This document shows positions 22,901 through 34,851 of a DNA stretch of 64,000 nucleotides, piece by piece (positions within the stretch are counted from its first letter, which is position 1; each line of letters begins with the position of its first letter). Location: NCBI GenBank assembly GCA_025403435.1, contig CM046333.1:29973453-30037452 (forward strand), given 5' to 3'. The notes beneath the pieces were generated by a model that saw only the letters and a program-made list of their open reading frames with translations, made no database searches and was not told the DNA's origin. Origin of the DNA: Artocarpus heterophyllus (Eukaryota > Streptophyta > Magnoliopsida > Rosales > Moraceae). Both the position numbers and the translations under genes were made by a program.

Positions 22901-24000
22901 ACATCGATGGCTAGTGAGTTCGAGGATGTCTTTCCCGAAGAGTTATCGTGATTAACATCGCATCGGGAGGATTAACTTGGTGTCAAGTTATTCCCGAGGA
23001 CCGCTTCAATTTTTGCAGCACTATGTCATTTGGCGCTAGCAAGAATGAGGGAATTAAGGAAACAGCTTTAGGAACTTATGGGTGAAGGATATATTCAAGA
23101 CTGCGCAAGATACTTTAGTTTTGTTTGCCAAGAGGCACAATGGTATGCTCAGGTTACACATTGGTTATCTACAACTAAATCAAGTCACCGTGAAGAACGA
23201 ATATCCCAGGCCTAGAATTGATGAGTTATTTGACCAGCTAGGAAATTCTTGATACTTCTCAAGAATAGGTTTGTGATCTAGAAGCACCAGCTGCATGCCC
23301 AGAAGGTCAAGTTTGAAGCATATCATTTTGAGTAAGGCGTCTCAGTAGATTCGTCTAAAAATGAGGCTATAGTACGGTGGGGGCGACAGAGGATTGCGGC
23401 CGCGATTCATAGCTTTTTAGGACTTGCTGGGTACTGCAGAAAAGTTGGTGAAGGGTTTCCCCAAAGGTAGCGGCTTCATTGACGCAGTTGACTGGGACAA
23501 GTGATAGGTTTGAATGGGACGAGGGATGTAGATGCACTTTCTAATAGTTGAGGGATCGGTTGACTACCACTTCTACTCTGGCTACATCAGACAATGAAAA
23601 GTTTTATGGAATCTACACCATTGCCGTAAGACAAAAGCTTGGATATGTGTTGATGCGGCATGGTCGAGTGGTGACTTATGGATTGCAACAGTAAAAGCCT
23701 CGTGAGCAGGACTTCCCTACTCATGATTTAGAGCTCGCTGTAGTGATTTACGCTTCGAGGGATCTAGGGAAGCCACTTGCTGGAGTGATATTTTAGGTAT
23801 TCTCGGATCATAGGGGCTCAAGGTATTTGTTCACTCAAAGAACTTTGAATTGAGGCAGCAATGGTAGGTGAAATGCATGGAGGACCAAGATATCTTGTTG
23901 TAGTATCATCCGGGTAGGGCCTTCATGGTTGTAGACTTGCTCAGTAGAAGGTCTTCAAAAATTCATGCATATCTGGCACTTAAGGACTGGTGAGAGATGC
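22900..24000 (+). pseudogene. Chromovirus RT and RNase H remnant, RT core deleted
   Basis: Readable pieces are [37 protein letters not shown] with shifts, then a jump to KVKFEAYHFE. The catalytic DD box and about 300 bp around it are missing. RNase H follows: IHSFLGLAGYCRK, the block [20 protein letters not shown], and YHPGRAFMVVDLLSR at the end. Stops and frameshifts are dense. Interior B lacks this whole part, through a deletion corresponding to about 23033-24166. Confidence 0.7.
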
Positions 24001-24099
24001 TACTGTGAACAGCAATGGGCCATAGTACCATGAAGACTTCGATTTGGCATTGGTGTATTTCAGGGATTCGATTTTAACACTTGATCGGATGGTAAGGCA

Positions 24100-25330
24100 A
24101 AATTAGTGGCGAGACCAACAACTTCAGGGAGCGTGGATGCGAATGCAGACTAGGGAGCATATTGAAGACCAGAGGTATTCCTACCAGTGGATCGTTGCAG
24201 TCTCAGGGAACGTCCGGCAGTGTCAGCAATCGAGGGAGTGATGAAATCCTTGATGAGTGAAGCTTGCAAGTTTCAGTTTGCCATTCATCTGGGGAGCATG
24301 AAGATGCATCACTTTTTTAAGGGACAGTACAGGTGGAAAAGCATGAAGGGAGATGCTTAAGCGTACATAGCCAAGTGCATGATTTGTCTACAGGTGGTGG
24401 CCAAGAATCAGGAGCCCGTTGGTCAGCTTCAGCATGAGAGCATGTCGTGGCAGATTACTTCTCTAGGTTGCCGAGGACGGAGCAAGGACGTGATGTGATT
24501 TGGGTCATCATTGGCGAGTCAACAAAATCGATGCATTTTATTCTCATTAGGTCCTAGTGTTTGCAATGAGTTTTTCGAGGAGCTTTCAGGATGCTTTGGG
24601 CTCAGACTTAGGTTCTAGCATGACTTTTCATTCTTAGACTGATAGGCAGTTTGCTCGAGGTGTTCATATTTTTAGAGGCACATGGCATGCACATGTATTG
24701 GATTTTGGCAGGAATTGGAAATGACATTTACGTCTAGCGGTGTTGGGTACAACACGAATTGTCAAGTAAGCATCAGGATAGCACCATTCGAAGTACTTTG
24801 TGGATAGCCGTGTCGATCGCCGGTGATTCGGGTAGGACCAAAAGACGAGACCATTATTGGACTCGGAGAGACTCGTGAATGGGAAATGCTAACCTTTAGG
24901 ATTCGAGGAAGACGATTCTGTTTTCTTAAAGGCTTAACCATGTAAGTAAGTTTTGCATTTGGTGTGTGAGGGGAAAATACATCGAGGTGTGTTAGGTTGT
25001 TCAAGATTCTTAACGCGTTGGGGTGATCGTTTATTGCTTTGATCTTCCTCCCAAACCCTCTCATGTTCATGCCGTATTCTGCATGTTAGTGCTCTAGAAT
25101 GTTCGCTCAAGTCAAGCAAGATCGTCTCGGTTTGCAATGTATAGATTCAAGAAAACATGGCCTATTAAGAGGTGCTGGCTTAGATTCCCAACCAAAAAAG
25201 GATAGATTTAAGGCGTGGTGAGATTCTATTAATGAATGTGGTGTGGTAGCACCACAGGGTTGATGAGACAACCTGAAAGTCAGGGTTGATCATGTGGGAG
25301 TCATATTCCTATTTATTTTGTACTTAAGAT
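24100..25330 (+). pseudogene. Chromovirus integrase and tail remnant (interior A)
   Basis: Blocks in order: RYSYQWIVAVSGNVRQ, SEACKFQFAIHLGSMKM (finger His), YIAKCMICLQV (finger CX2C), QLQHESMSWQ, then the target-joining core with gaps, a degraded CGXPCRSP-like block near 24800, and the tail ending before the polypurine tract at 25360-25375. Minus-strand ORFs at 24762-25137 are shadows. Enzyme activity is impossible because of the stops. The order and sequence match 62140-63440. Confidence 0.7.
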
Positions 25331-25375
25331 GATTTTTGAATTTCGAGGACGAAATTTCTTTTAGGGGTGGAGAGC

Positions 25376-27656
25376 TGTAACGCCCCGAAATTTAATTAAG
25401 TGATATTAGTAAGTGAAATACTGAAACTAGTGTGCCATAGTACATTCTTAAACTTAATTTGACTATTTGGTGGCATTTCTAATTTAATGTTATTTTTGAT
25501 TGTCTTAATGATTTTTAAATTACACTTAATTATTTTTGTTTATTATTTTAAATTTTGGAAACAAAACAATTTGTCAAATATACTTCTTTTTCAAAACTGT
25601 GAGTGGCACACGGTGACACCACCCATTTCTTCTCTCTATTTATTCTCTCTCCCTCTCATCCTCTCTCTCTCACTCACTCACGCTCACTCTCTCTCCCTTA
25701 CTCACACTCTCTCATTCTCTTCCTTTCTCTCCCTTCTTTCCTTAAATCTTTAAATCAAAAATCAAGACAAGCTTCAATTTTCAGTGGATTGAAGGCTTGG
25801 GAACGTGATTTAACAACCACAAACACGATTCAAGAATTGAATTAGGGTTAGTTTTCAAAATTTTAAAACTTTTTCAATTTTTCAATTTTCTTTGTATTTT
25901 AAAATCTAAGCTCGTTTAAGCTTAGAAAACGTTTAATATAAGTTAGAGAAACTTAAAATAGATAGAATCTAAGCTTAGTTTGAATAAAAATGAATTTGAA
26001 TCAAGAGTTTTCATTTTTCCTCTATTTTTCTATTTTCAGATTTTGTTTGATTTTTCAATGTAAATCTTGTGTAAATTAGTTTAAAAGTATCCTACTATGT
26101 TTTTATACCTTCTATGAGTGTTTGCATGTTTGGGATTTGAGAAAACAAGTTAAAATTGAGAATTGAGCTCGGGAGGCCAAGGCTCGGGTTTTGAAAAATT
26201 CTAGAATTTCTTAGTTCGGCAGGCCAAACTTGAAGTTCAACAGGTTGAATTCATGAGTTCGGCAGGTCAGATTCATACGATCGGCAGGTCAAACTTGGAA
26301 AAGTTTGGCCGACTAGACCTGGCTTACCGGTAGGCCAAACCAGGGAGATCGGCAGGCCGATCGGGCATAGTGAAAATTTGTCGTTTTTCACTCATTTTTA
26401 CTGTTTTAAACGCCGATTAAGAATTAAACTTTATAGTATGATTTTGCGAACTAAATGGCACACTAGAGCACCATGAGGTAGGTTAGTAATGTAAAATATC
26501 CTAAGCTAGAAATTGATGAGCTCAGTTTATGTTTAAGGTTGTTCGAGGTTTCGCGGAGCCAACGTGTAGCAGACTGGGACTACGGTGTGGGACACCGGCA
26601 CGAGCATCGAGGTAGGACTTTTACCCCTTCCTTGGTAGCTAGGCTTTTAATGATTTTGGCCTTAAAGAATTTTATTTTAAAATGTTTTCAATAAATGATA
26701 TAGTGTTTTTAAATGTCTTCAAAAGGGGCTTTCGACCACACAATGATTTCATTCATATTGGTTTCCTTCAAAGTGATTTCCTACAAAATGATTTTCTTTA
26801 GAATGAACTTCAAGGAACGGTTTAGATAAACTTCTTAACAAATTTCATTATTCATCATAATAGTATATTTATAATGAATCGAATAACAAAAGTAATTAAG
26901 AAAACCTAGTAATATGGGATTTAAATAATAATAAATACACATAAGGGCATGATGCCATAATCAGAGATCGGGTCGTGTAGCAAGCGACCTTGGGGGCAAG
27001 TCCTGAAACCCAACTGGGCCACTACGATGGTGATAAATATGGTCTACCCAGAAAGGAGAAAAAGGTACTCTTCTGATGGACTGTTTTTTATAAGATTTAT
27101 TTATACGAATTTATTTATTTATTTAACACTGTTCTTCTAACCACTTCCCTGAAAGGTGAATTTCATGTTAAATTGTTTACTTGTTTTAAAACTTAGTCCT
27201 ACTAAGCCTTTTGCTCACTTTTTACTTGTTTTCAACCCCTTTTGCCCTTTTAGGTGAAACCCAGCTTAGGACTGATGAAGAGTCCACTATCCGGATTCGC
27301 GAGCAATAGAGGATCTTGAGTAGGTTAGTAGCTGTAGTAAATCAAGGCATGTATTATTTAAATTTTATTTTTCATGTTGGACTGTGACTATAATAATTTA
27401 TTATTGGTACTATGTGTATGCACACGTTGTGGGCCCGGTGAGACCCAACACGTACCCTCCTTGCTCTCTCTACTATTCTATTTCTTTTATTTCCTTCTTA
27501 TCCGTTTTTACTATTTTTAATAATTGATCAAAGGTTTTAATTTGTATCGCATTTTTAATATAACTAATTAATTCCTTAAACTGAAAAATTTTAAAAAAAC
27601 TCTATTAAATTAATTTATCAATCACCACGTCACCTCCCGTACTCTAAGGCATGACA
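25376..27656 (+). repeat. Chromovirus LTR 2 of the array (shared middle LTR)
   Basis: This 2281-bp LTR begins tgtaacgccccg directly after the polypurine tract ttttaggggtggagagc, and ends tgaca directly before agaatggtatcagagc. It therefore serves as the 3' LTR of interior A and the 5' LTR of interior B. The CT-rich run is at 25640-25740, the palindrome words at 26214-26372, and the GGTCG/CGACC hairpin at 26971-26989. The ORFs at 25487-25845 are simple sequence. Confidence 0.9.
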
Positions 27657-30399
27657 GAATGGTATCAGAGCTCAAGGTTATGATCCTTGGGAATTGTGCA
27701 CGCATAGGTACGACCGTGAAAAGCCTCTGACAGTCCAATTTTTCTCTAGAATTGAGTGAGGATGGCACCTAGGCATCATCCAGCCATAGCTAACGTAAGT
27801 CCCGTGATTGAAGAATGTATGATAGGGACATCATTTGCTGCTTTTTGGCAAATGGCAGCGAGGGTTAGGCCTAAAATTTTTATGGGTAGTCACGAGCTTG
27901 AGTGCCTTAAGGAGCTTAGGCGTGTGTTTACCCCAGCTTTCGATGGAAAATGAGGGTTCGTAGGTGGCTGAAAGCCAGTTAGACTTAGTAGTAAAACGTT
28001 TGGATATCCTTAGTGCACCGATAGTGTGTCGAGTGGAATTCGTGGCTTGTAAGTTAATGGGGAGAGTTGATACCTGTAAAAGTAAGCGAAGCATTTGGAG
28101 AATGGTGAGAGTATCGATGAGGAAAGATTCAAGGAATTGTTCCATGAGCGTCATTTTTCGTAGGGATGTAGAGATCGTCGGATTCTACTGGTTGGAATAG
28201 GGTGAAAATACGGTTCGAGAACACGGGGTTAAGTTTGATGAGTTGGCCAAATTTGCTTCGTTTACCGTGGTGTTTGAACATGAAAAGTGTTTCAAGTTCT
28301 AGGAAGGGCTAAAGACATTCATTTGACAGCAACTGGTGGTATTACAACTTCAGGATTCTAGTAGGTTAGAGTTGTCAGCTTTATCGGTAAGACTAGATCA
28401 CGCTCGTTGCTGCGATGATCAGACGAGAACATCAAGAGGACCCTAGTAGAGTAATAGGGGAGGTAGTGATCGTCAAGCTTAGGTAAAGAATCGGTATGGT
28501 AGTGTAGCAATGGAAGCAACAGATCATCTAGCAGCAGACGAAGCATCCCTTACCATCTCTATAGCAGTCGGGGTGCATCGGGAGAAGCTGTCCAGTCAGA
28601 AACGATCGACAAGGATCTTAGACCAGACAAGGTGTAAGCCATCAACCTCAACCTCAGTCTTCATCTCCACCTTAGTAACTTCTTTGGTTTCAACTTCATC
28701 AGTTTCTTCGGCAGCAGTATCGGCCGATGAACCTAGGATGTGGCAGCATTAGCAGAAGAGAAGGAAGAGGGTCAAGTTCGAGTTTATATAGTAATTCTAT
28801 GGAGTTTGGATACTCAGACCAATGACAGTTGATAGTACAGTCCTAGTTTCTTAGTCTTTAGTTTTGGTTTTCTTTGATATTGGTGCCATTCATTCTTTTG
28901 TTTCGAGTTCATTTGTACATGCCTTGGAAATTGAAATAGGAGAATTGTGTAAACCATGGTGTGAACCTTGTCAGGTAATGATTGGGGAAGGGACTTCGAG
29001 AGGTAATTTGGTTATGATCCTTATGAGTACTTATGATTGATCTTAGGAATGGATGGGTTGTCCAGGAATGTACAACTGGTGTTGTCGTGCTAAATAGGTA
29101 ACCCTAGGGATCGATAGGGGTACGATGATCGTTTACCAAGGTGGTAACGATAGCGTAATGAGTGATTAACTCATGAAAATGTGTCTAGGTGCACGAGGGA
29201 GACCTAGCATGGTATATATCAAAATACGTACTACATATATTTCTCTTAGATCAAGAGAAGAATCTGATGCCGCAGGAAGAAATGTAGGAACATCGGTGCC
29301 TAGCAAGTTTGAGGATGTCTTCTTCGAAGAGTTATCATGATTAACATCGCATCGGGAGGATTAAGTTGGTGTCAAGTTATTCCCGAGGACCACTTTGATT
29401 TTTGTAGCACCATGTCGTTAGACTGGAGGTATTCCTACCAGTGGATCGTTGCAGTCTCAGGGAACGTTTGGCAGTGCCGGCAATCGAGGGAGTGATGAAT
29501 GCCTTGATGAGTGAAGCTTGCAAGTTTCAGTTCGCCATTCATCCGGGGAGCATAAAGATGCATAGCGTTTTTCAGGGACAGTACCGGTGGAAAAGCGTGA
29601 AGAGAGATACTCAAGCCTACATAGCCAAGTGCATGATTTGTCTACAGGTGGCGGCTAAGCATCAGGAGCCCGTTTGTCAGCTTCAGCATGAGAGCATGTC
29701 ATGGCAGATTTTTTCTCTGGGTTGCCGAGGATGGAGCAAGGACTTGATGCGATTTGGTCGTCGTTGGCGAGTCAATCAAATCGAGGCATTTTATTCTCAT
29801 TAGGTCCTAGTGTTTGCAACGAGTTCTTGGAGGAGCTTTCAGGAAGCTTTGGGCTCAAACTTAGGTTAAAACACGACTTTTCATTCTTATTTTTAGGCGG
29901 TTTGCTTAAGGTGTTCATATTTTTAGAGGCACATGGCATGCAAGTGTATTGGATTTTGGCAGGAATTGGAAATGACATTTCCGTCTGGCAGAGTTAGGTA
30001 TAACATTAACAATCAAGTAAGCATCAGGATAGCACCATTCTAAGTACTTTATGGATAGCTGTGTCAATCATCGGTGATTCGGGCATGACCAAAAGATGAG
30101 ACCATTATTGGACCTAGAGAGACCTACAAGAACAATAAAAGGGGCTACTGTGTTACGTAATTGGTTAAGAGCAACCCGAGGCAGGCAGAAGAGTTATGTG
30201 AATGGGAAAAGCTAACCTTTAGGATTCGAGGTAGGGGATTCTGTTTTCTTAAAGGCTTCACCATGTAAGTGAGTTTTGCATTTCGGTGTGCGAGGGGAAA
30301 ATGCATCGAGGTATGTTGGGTTGTTCGAGATTCTTAATGCATTGAGGTGATCATTTATTGCTTTGATCTTGACGCGTTGGGGTGATCAATTTCTAGCTT
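27657..30399 (+). pseudogene. Chromovirus interior B: gag, protease and integrase remnants, RT-RNase H deleted
   Basis: The interior opens with a primer-binding site (27660-27671). Gag blocks at 27770-28490 parallel interior A. Protease D-I-G is at 28876-28884. From about 29415 the text jumps straight to integrase (YSYQWIVAVSGNVWQC, EACKFQFAIHPGSIKMH, AKCMICLQV). At 30355-30390 a short stretch (gcgttggggtgatc) is repeated, and interior sequence then meets LTR 3 without its 5' third, a second deletion. An extra segment near 30120-30200 is absent from interior A, so A has its own deletion. Confidence 0.75.
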
Positions 30400-31882
30400 A
30401 AGCTCAGGAGGCCGAGACTCGGGTTCTGAAAAATTCCAGAATTTTCCAATTCGGCAGGCCAAATTCATGAGTTCGACTGGCCGGATTCATACAACCGGCA
30501 AGCCGAACCTGGAAAAGTTCGACCGACCGGACCTGGCTTGCCGGCAGGCCAAACTTTACTGAACCAGGGAGACCAACAGGCTGACCGGGCATAGTGAAAA
30601 TTTATCGTTTTTCACTCATTTTTGTTGTTTTAAACGCCGATTAAGAATTAAACTTTATAGTATGATTTTGCGAACTAAATGGCACACTAGAGCACCATGA
30701 GATAGGTTAGTAATGTAAAATATCCTAAGCTAGAAATTGATGAGCTCAGTTTATGTTTAAGGTTGTTCGAAGTTCCGCGGAGCCAATGTGTGGCGGACCG
30801 GGATTGCGGTGTGGGACACCAGCACGAGCATCGAGGTAGGACTTCTACCCCTTCCTTGGTAGCTAGGCTTTTAATGATTTTGGCCTTAAAGAATTTTATT
30901 TTAAAATGTTTTCAATAAATGATATAGTGTTTTAAATGTCTTCAAAAGGGTCTTTCGGCCACACAATGATTTCTTTCAAAATGGTTTCCTTCAAAGTGAT
31001 TTCCTACAAAATGATTTTCTTTAGAATGAACTTCAAGGAACGGTTTAGATAAACTTCTTAACAAATTTCATTATTCATCAGGAATTGTATATTCATAATG
31101 AATCGAATAATGAATGTAATTAAGAACACCTGGTAATATGGGATTTAAATAATAATAACTACACATGAAGGCATGATGCCATAATCAGAGATCGGGTGGT
31201 GTAGCGAGCAACCTTAGGGGCAGGTCCCAAAACCCAGCTGGGCCACTATGGTAGTGATAAATATAGTTTGCCCATAATGGAGAAAAAGTACTCTCTGGAT
31301 GGACTGTTTTTTATAAGATTTATTTAAACAAATTTATTTATTTATTTAACCCTGTTCTTCTAATCACTTCCCTGAAAGGTGAATTTCATGTTTAAATTGT
31401 TTATTTGTTTTAAAACATAGTCCTACTGAGCCTTTCGCTCACTTTTTACTTATTTTCAACCCTTTTTCCCTTTTAGGTGAAACCCAGCTTAGGACTGACG
31501 AAGAGTCCGCTGTCTGGATTCGCGAGCAATAGAGGATCTTGAGTAGGTTAGCAGCTGTAGTAAATCAAGGCATGTATTATTTAAATTTTATTTTTCATGT
31601 TGGACTATGACTATAATAATTTATTGTTGGTACTATGTGTGTGCACACGTTGTGGGCCCGGTGGGACCCAACACATACTCTCCTTGCTCTCTCTATTATT
31701 TTATTTTTTTTATTTCTTTCTTATCCGTTTTTACTATTTTTAATAATTGATCAAAGGTTTTAATTTGTATTGCATTTTTAATATAACTAATTAATTCCTT
31801 AAACTGAAAATTTTTTAACAAAAACTCTATTAAATTAATTTAATCAATCGCCATGTCACCTCCCATACTCCGGGACATGACA
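30400..31882 (+). repeat. Chromovirus LTR 3 of the array, 5' truncated
   Basis: It begins at the point matching base 26166 of LTR 2 and keeps the rest to tgaca at 31882, followed by the target duplication ggatt. About 790 bp of the LTR 5' part, including the CT-rich promoter-like run, are missing. Palindrome words are present at 30416-30582. The hairpin is mutated (GGTGG...CAACC) near 31196-31214. Confidence 0.88.
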
Positions 31883-31887
31883 GGATT

Positions 31888-32212
31888 GAAACCATTCCTT
31901 TTTGGGACACATGTGGAAGCTGCAACCAAAATCCAAAACCCATTCTTGAGAGCCTTGACTTTCTGGGATTGTAAGGACGTCTGCATTCTCGTATCCATCA
32001 TCAACTAGAGCAGCATTCCAAACGTGAGGATCTTTGTCTTGCTTTGCTCTATCTGGGCATATTCTAATATGGCCCATTTTGTTGCATTGAAAGCACTTCA
32101 CATTTGAGTAGTCCTTTTTCCCTCTTGATTTTGACCTGGATTGGAATTTCTTCTTATCCATTGACTGCTCTCGTTTCAGTGACCTTCCACGAACACTTTG
32201 ACTATATATAAC
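31888..32212 (-). pseudogene. copia-2 gag C-terminus and protease start
   Basis: The reading starts upstream of 32161 with SVRGRSLKREQS and continues with a basic Ser/Lys stretch, the zinc knuckle CFQCNKMGHIRIC (CX2CX4H, spacing to the last Cys shortened), and the protease block EWVLDFGCSFHMCPKK. The catalytic D-S-G has become D-F-G, the same Ser-to-Phe change as in copia-1. The frame runs on towards WFQS before the chromovirus array cuts in at 31882. It is followed in meaning by 17416 downwards. Confidence 0.8.
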
Positions 32213-34494
32213 TCGTGGTGCCCGTAATTCTCACGTATAAATTTAGCAAATAATAACATGTTTATATTACATTTATATACATATTACTGATTACTTAATT
32301 TTTATTAATTTTAATTTGAGTTATTTGATACAGTGTAAAAGCATAGTTTCTTCGACCTAAAAACTTCATGTGTTGGAGTTTGGGAAAACATTGTATCGTA
32401 TATATATAGATATATTTATATGTGTTATCTACATTAATATACGTGGCCATGTTCAAAACGAAATACGTGTAAAAAATTATGGCTGGATCCTAGATGTCGT
32501 TATTCAGTCAATTTAATTCTTTAGGAATTTGTAAAATCATCATTATTTCTTTTTATTATAACATAGAGGTAACGAATAGCCGAGAATGTTAAGTCGGCAA
32601 CTTACAAGTATTAGAGCGAGCTCTATATTTATATAGTCTTCAACCAGATTGTCACCGCCATGGAATAAAAGAAAATAGTCTTCTACTCTGATTGTATTTT
32701 TTTCTGGCACTAAGTTCTATCTTAAGAGCACACAATTTTATGCTTATCTCTCAACCCAGCTTGTGTAGCTTGGTGAGTTGTTAATTTTTCTTGACGCAAC
32801 TCTTGCCTTCTTTGAATTATAGTTGATCCACTAGTTAATTGATGGTTTATAATAAAACAAGAGTGGTAAACTTACGTACGAGGATATGTAATATTATTGG
32901 AGTTTAATTTTATATAGCAAGTATTATAAGTTGTATGTTGTATTCTATTGGGTTAATTATTAGCAAAATCTTACATGCTTTCTACTACTAATTACTGAGA
33001 ACAATATTTAGTGCAAGTCATATCACCTTAAAATGTAAATTAGTTATTGAATAACGATATGTACACGTTCATGTTTGTAATCATTCTAGTGGAACTTATG
33101 AACCATATAATTTTGTGTTATTGAAGTCATTTTTGTCTTTAACTAATAATTCCTTTCTATGTTTTAATTTTAAATGATTTCTCTAAGTGAGATATAATAA
33201 TTACTGATGAGTATTATTTATGCAACTAAGATTAGCTAATTAGCACAATATAAAGGGCTGTTTTTTTTATTATTATTTTAAGAACTAGAACTTATACATA
33301 TGTGCAACTATGAGGTGGGAATGAAGCTCTTTTTCAGTGATCTGTTCAACCACTTTCCTGAATTCAAATTGATTTGTTAAGAATATATATAAATATATAT
33401 TTTATATTTTGCTTCTTTTAAGTTAGAGACTAATTTAGTTTATTTATGATTGCTATATATATATATATATATATGTTGGAGCTGTATAGTATAAAAGTGG
33501 ATCAAGTATTGTGTTAAGTGTATAACATTATATTTTATACATCAATGTAATTATTAATAATAGGCTTATTAGCACATCTGGGTCAATGAGGATACTAATG
33601 CCTTTCATTTTTTACTTTTTATTTGGACACGCGGTAAGTATAAATTTATTTCAACTATATCACAAGATTAATATTGAAATATATGTGATTTGCTAGATCA
33701 TTTGCACTTATGACATAATGGCACATGCTATAGTTTCCCAAAGAAAATCGTCGTACTATGCTATGTAGGTTGCTTGTAAGTAGCCTTAATTAGTCCCATG
33801 AGTTAGATTGGGACACAAATGGTTTCATGGGATAGATTAGGACTATTTTCGGACCCTGTTTGTAGTTCCTAGGATTAGAGGACTACAGTGTTTCATGGCT
33901 TAGATTGAGGCACTATTGCTTGGAGAAGGTTCATTGGTATACATGCGTGCTTTATAATAGGCCTAAACAGGCGACTTATTGTGTACATAACTATGCGTAC
34001 AGTAAATGTTTTTATGATATAGTAGGTATGATGGAAATTTCATGAGCCCATACATGATGTCACTATATTGAATTGCATAGTTTCTATTTACTGGGCGTTA
34101 GCTCATGTTATTCTTGTGCTGCATATGAGTGCATCTCAGTAGTGTTGTTTTGGAGGTTGATTAACACACTCTCCATTCTCGTGATTCTATGTATATGGAA
34201 ACTGGTGACCTTACATGGGCACACTTTTATTTAAACTTCATATTTTGGTACTTGTAATTACTATGGAGTATGGTTTGAGTGGTGTTTCATTTTGAGATAT
34301 AAATTTTTGTAAATATATATCGTCGGCCCATCTTTTATAAGTACAGACGTGTAGTTGCTTGTAAATTACAAGGTTTACAGAAACTTAAAAATTTCTACTA
34401 TTTGTTAAATAATTATAGCAGTTTTGAAGAGAATACAACACCACCTAGCTTAATTATACATAAGTTGTGTGGTTAAGTTAGGTGCGTGTTACAC
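32213..34494. other. Unclassified AT-rich insertion or deletion scar inside copia-2 gag
   Basis: 2.3 kb separate the two halves of copia-2 gag. No ORF of note was found. A (TA)n run lies at 33454-33474. The motif tactgggcgttagctcat near 34091 resembles words found in plant Ty3 LTRs, so a solo LTR is possible, but neither ends nor a target duplication were found, and about 100 codons of gag are missing. At the right edge two interlaced inverted repeats occur (34442-34453 with 34473-34484, 34461-34470 with 34491-34500). Confidence 0.35.
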
Positions 34495-34785
34495 AACTTA
34501 TCTAATTTTTTCCATATATCAAAAACAGTTTTTTCATAAGTTATCTCCTCAAGACTAGATCTGAGAGGATCAATATGATTGCATTGTGTGCCTTCTTTGC
34601 GATTTTTTCTTCTTTTTTCTAGAAATCTTCTCTTTGGTTGTCGGTGAGATTCGACTGCGATTCTTAGGTTAGCAAAAGAGCATTCTTAAGCCCTTGATGG
34701 ATTAGAATGGCTTCATTTTCATCTTCCATAGGGCAAGGTCATTCTTGCCTATGAATTTTTCGATATCATACTTCATTGATGCCAT
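34495..34785 (-). pseudogene. copia-2 gag N-terminus
   Basis: The frame opens at the ATG of MASMKYDIEKFIGKND (first base 34785), 52 bp inside the primer-binding site. This is the usual copia gag opening (a K-F-x-G-x-N-D block, then W-K-M-K-M). A stop follows at 34702. Similarity continues in other frames to about 34495 (KKEEKIAKKAHNAIILILSD, a block like I-x-L-x-L-x-D in related gags). The upstream part of the 93-codon ORF (to 34983) is LTR and leader and should not be counted. Confidence 0.78.
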
Positions 34786-34837
34786 CATTGAGAAAGACTC
34801 CTTTGATTTACGAGAAATTCCCTTCAAAAAAACCCTA

Positions 34838-34848
34838 GCTCTGATACC
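34838..34848 (-). other. copia-2 primer-binding site
   Basis: The minus strand reads GGTATCAGAGC immediately inside the LTR, an initiator-Met tRNA match with the first base of the usual TGG changed (g for t). Confidence 0.8.
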
Positions 34849-34851
34849 CAA

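Larger units (their letters stand above)
17422..31882 (+). mobile_element. Tandem chromovirus array: LTR-interior-LTR-interior-LTR
   Basis: Three LTRs of one family (17422-19692, 25376-27656, 30400-31882) alternate with two degraded interiors. The outer flanks are ggatt (17417-17421) and ggatt (31883-31887), a perfect 5-bp duplication. Outside both flanks is copia-2, in the same orientation and continuous in meaning. The simplest reading is one insertion, followed by recombination between LTRs that duplicated an interior and its LTR, and later deletions. Both interiors share many lesions. Confidence 0.88.

Noticed and set aside
33454..33474. TA repeat as a functional site
   Set aside because: Ordinary microsatellite in AT-rich DNA.
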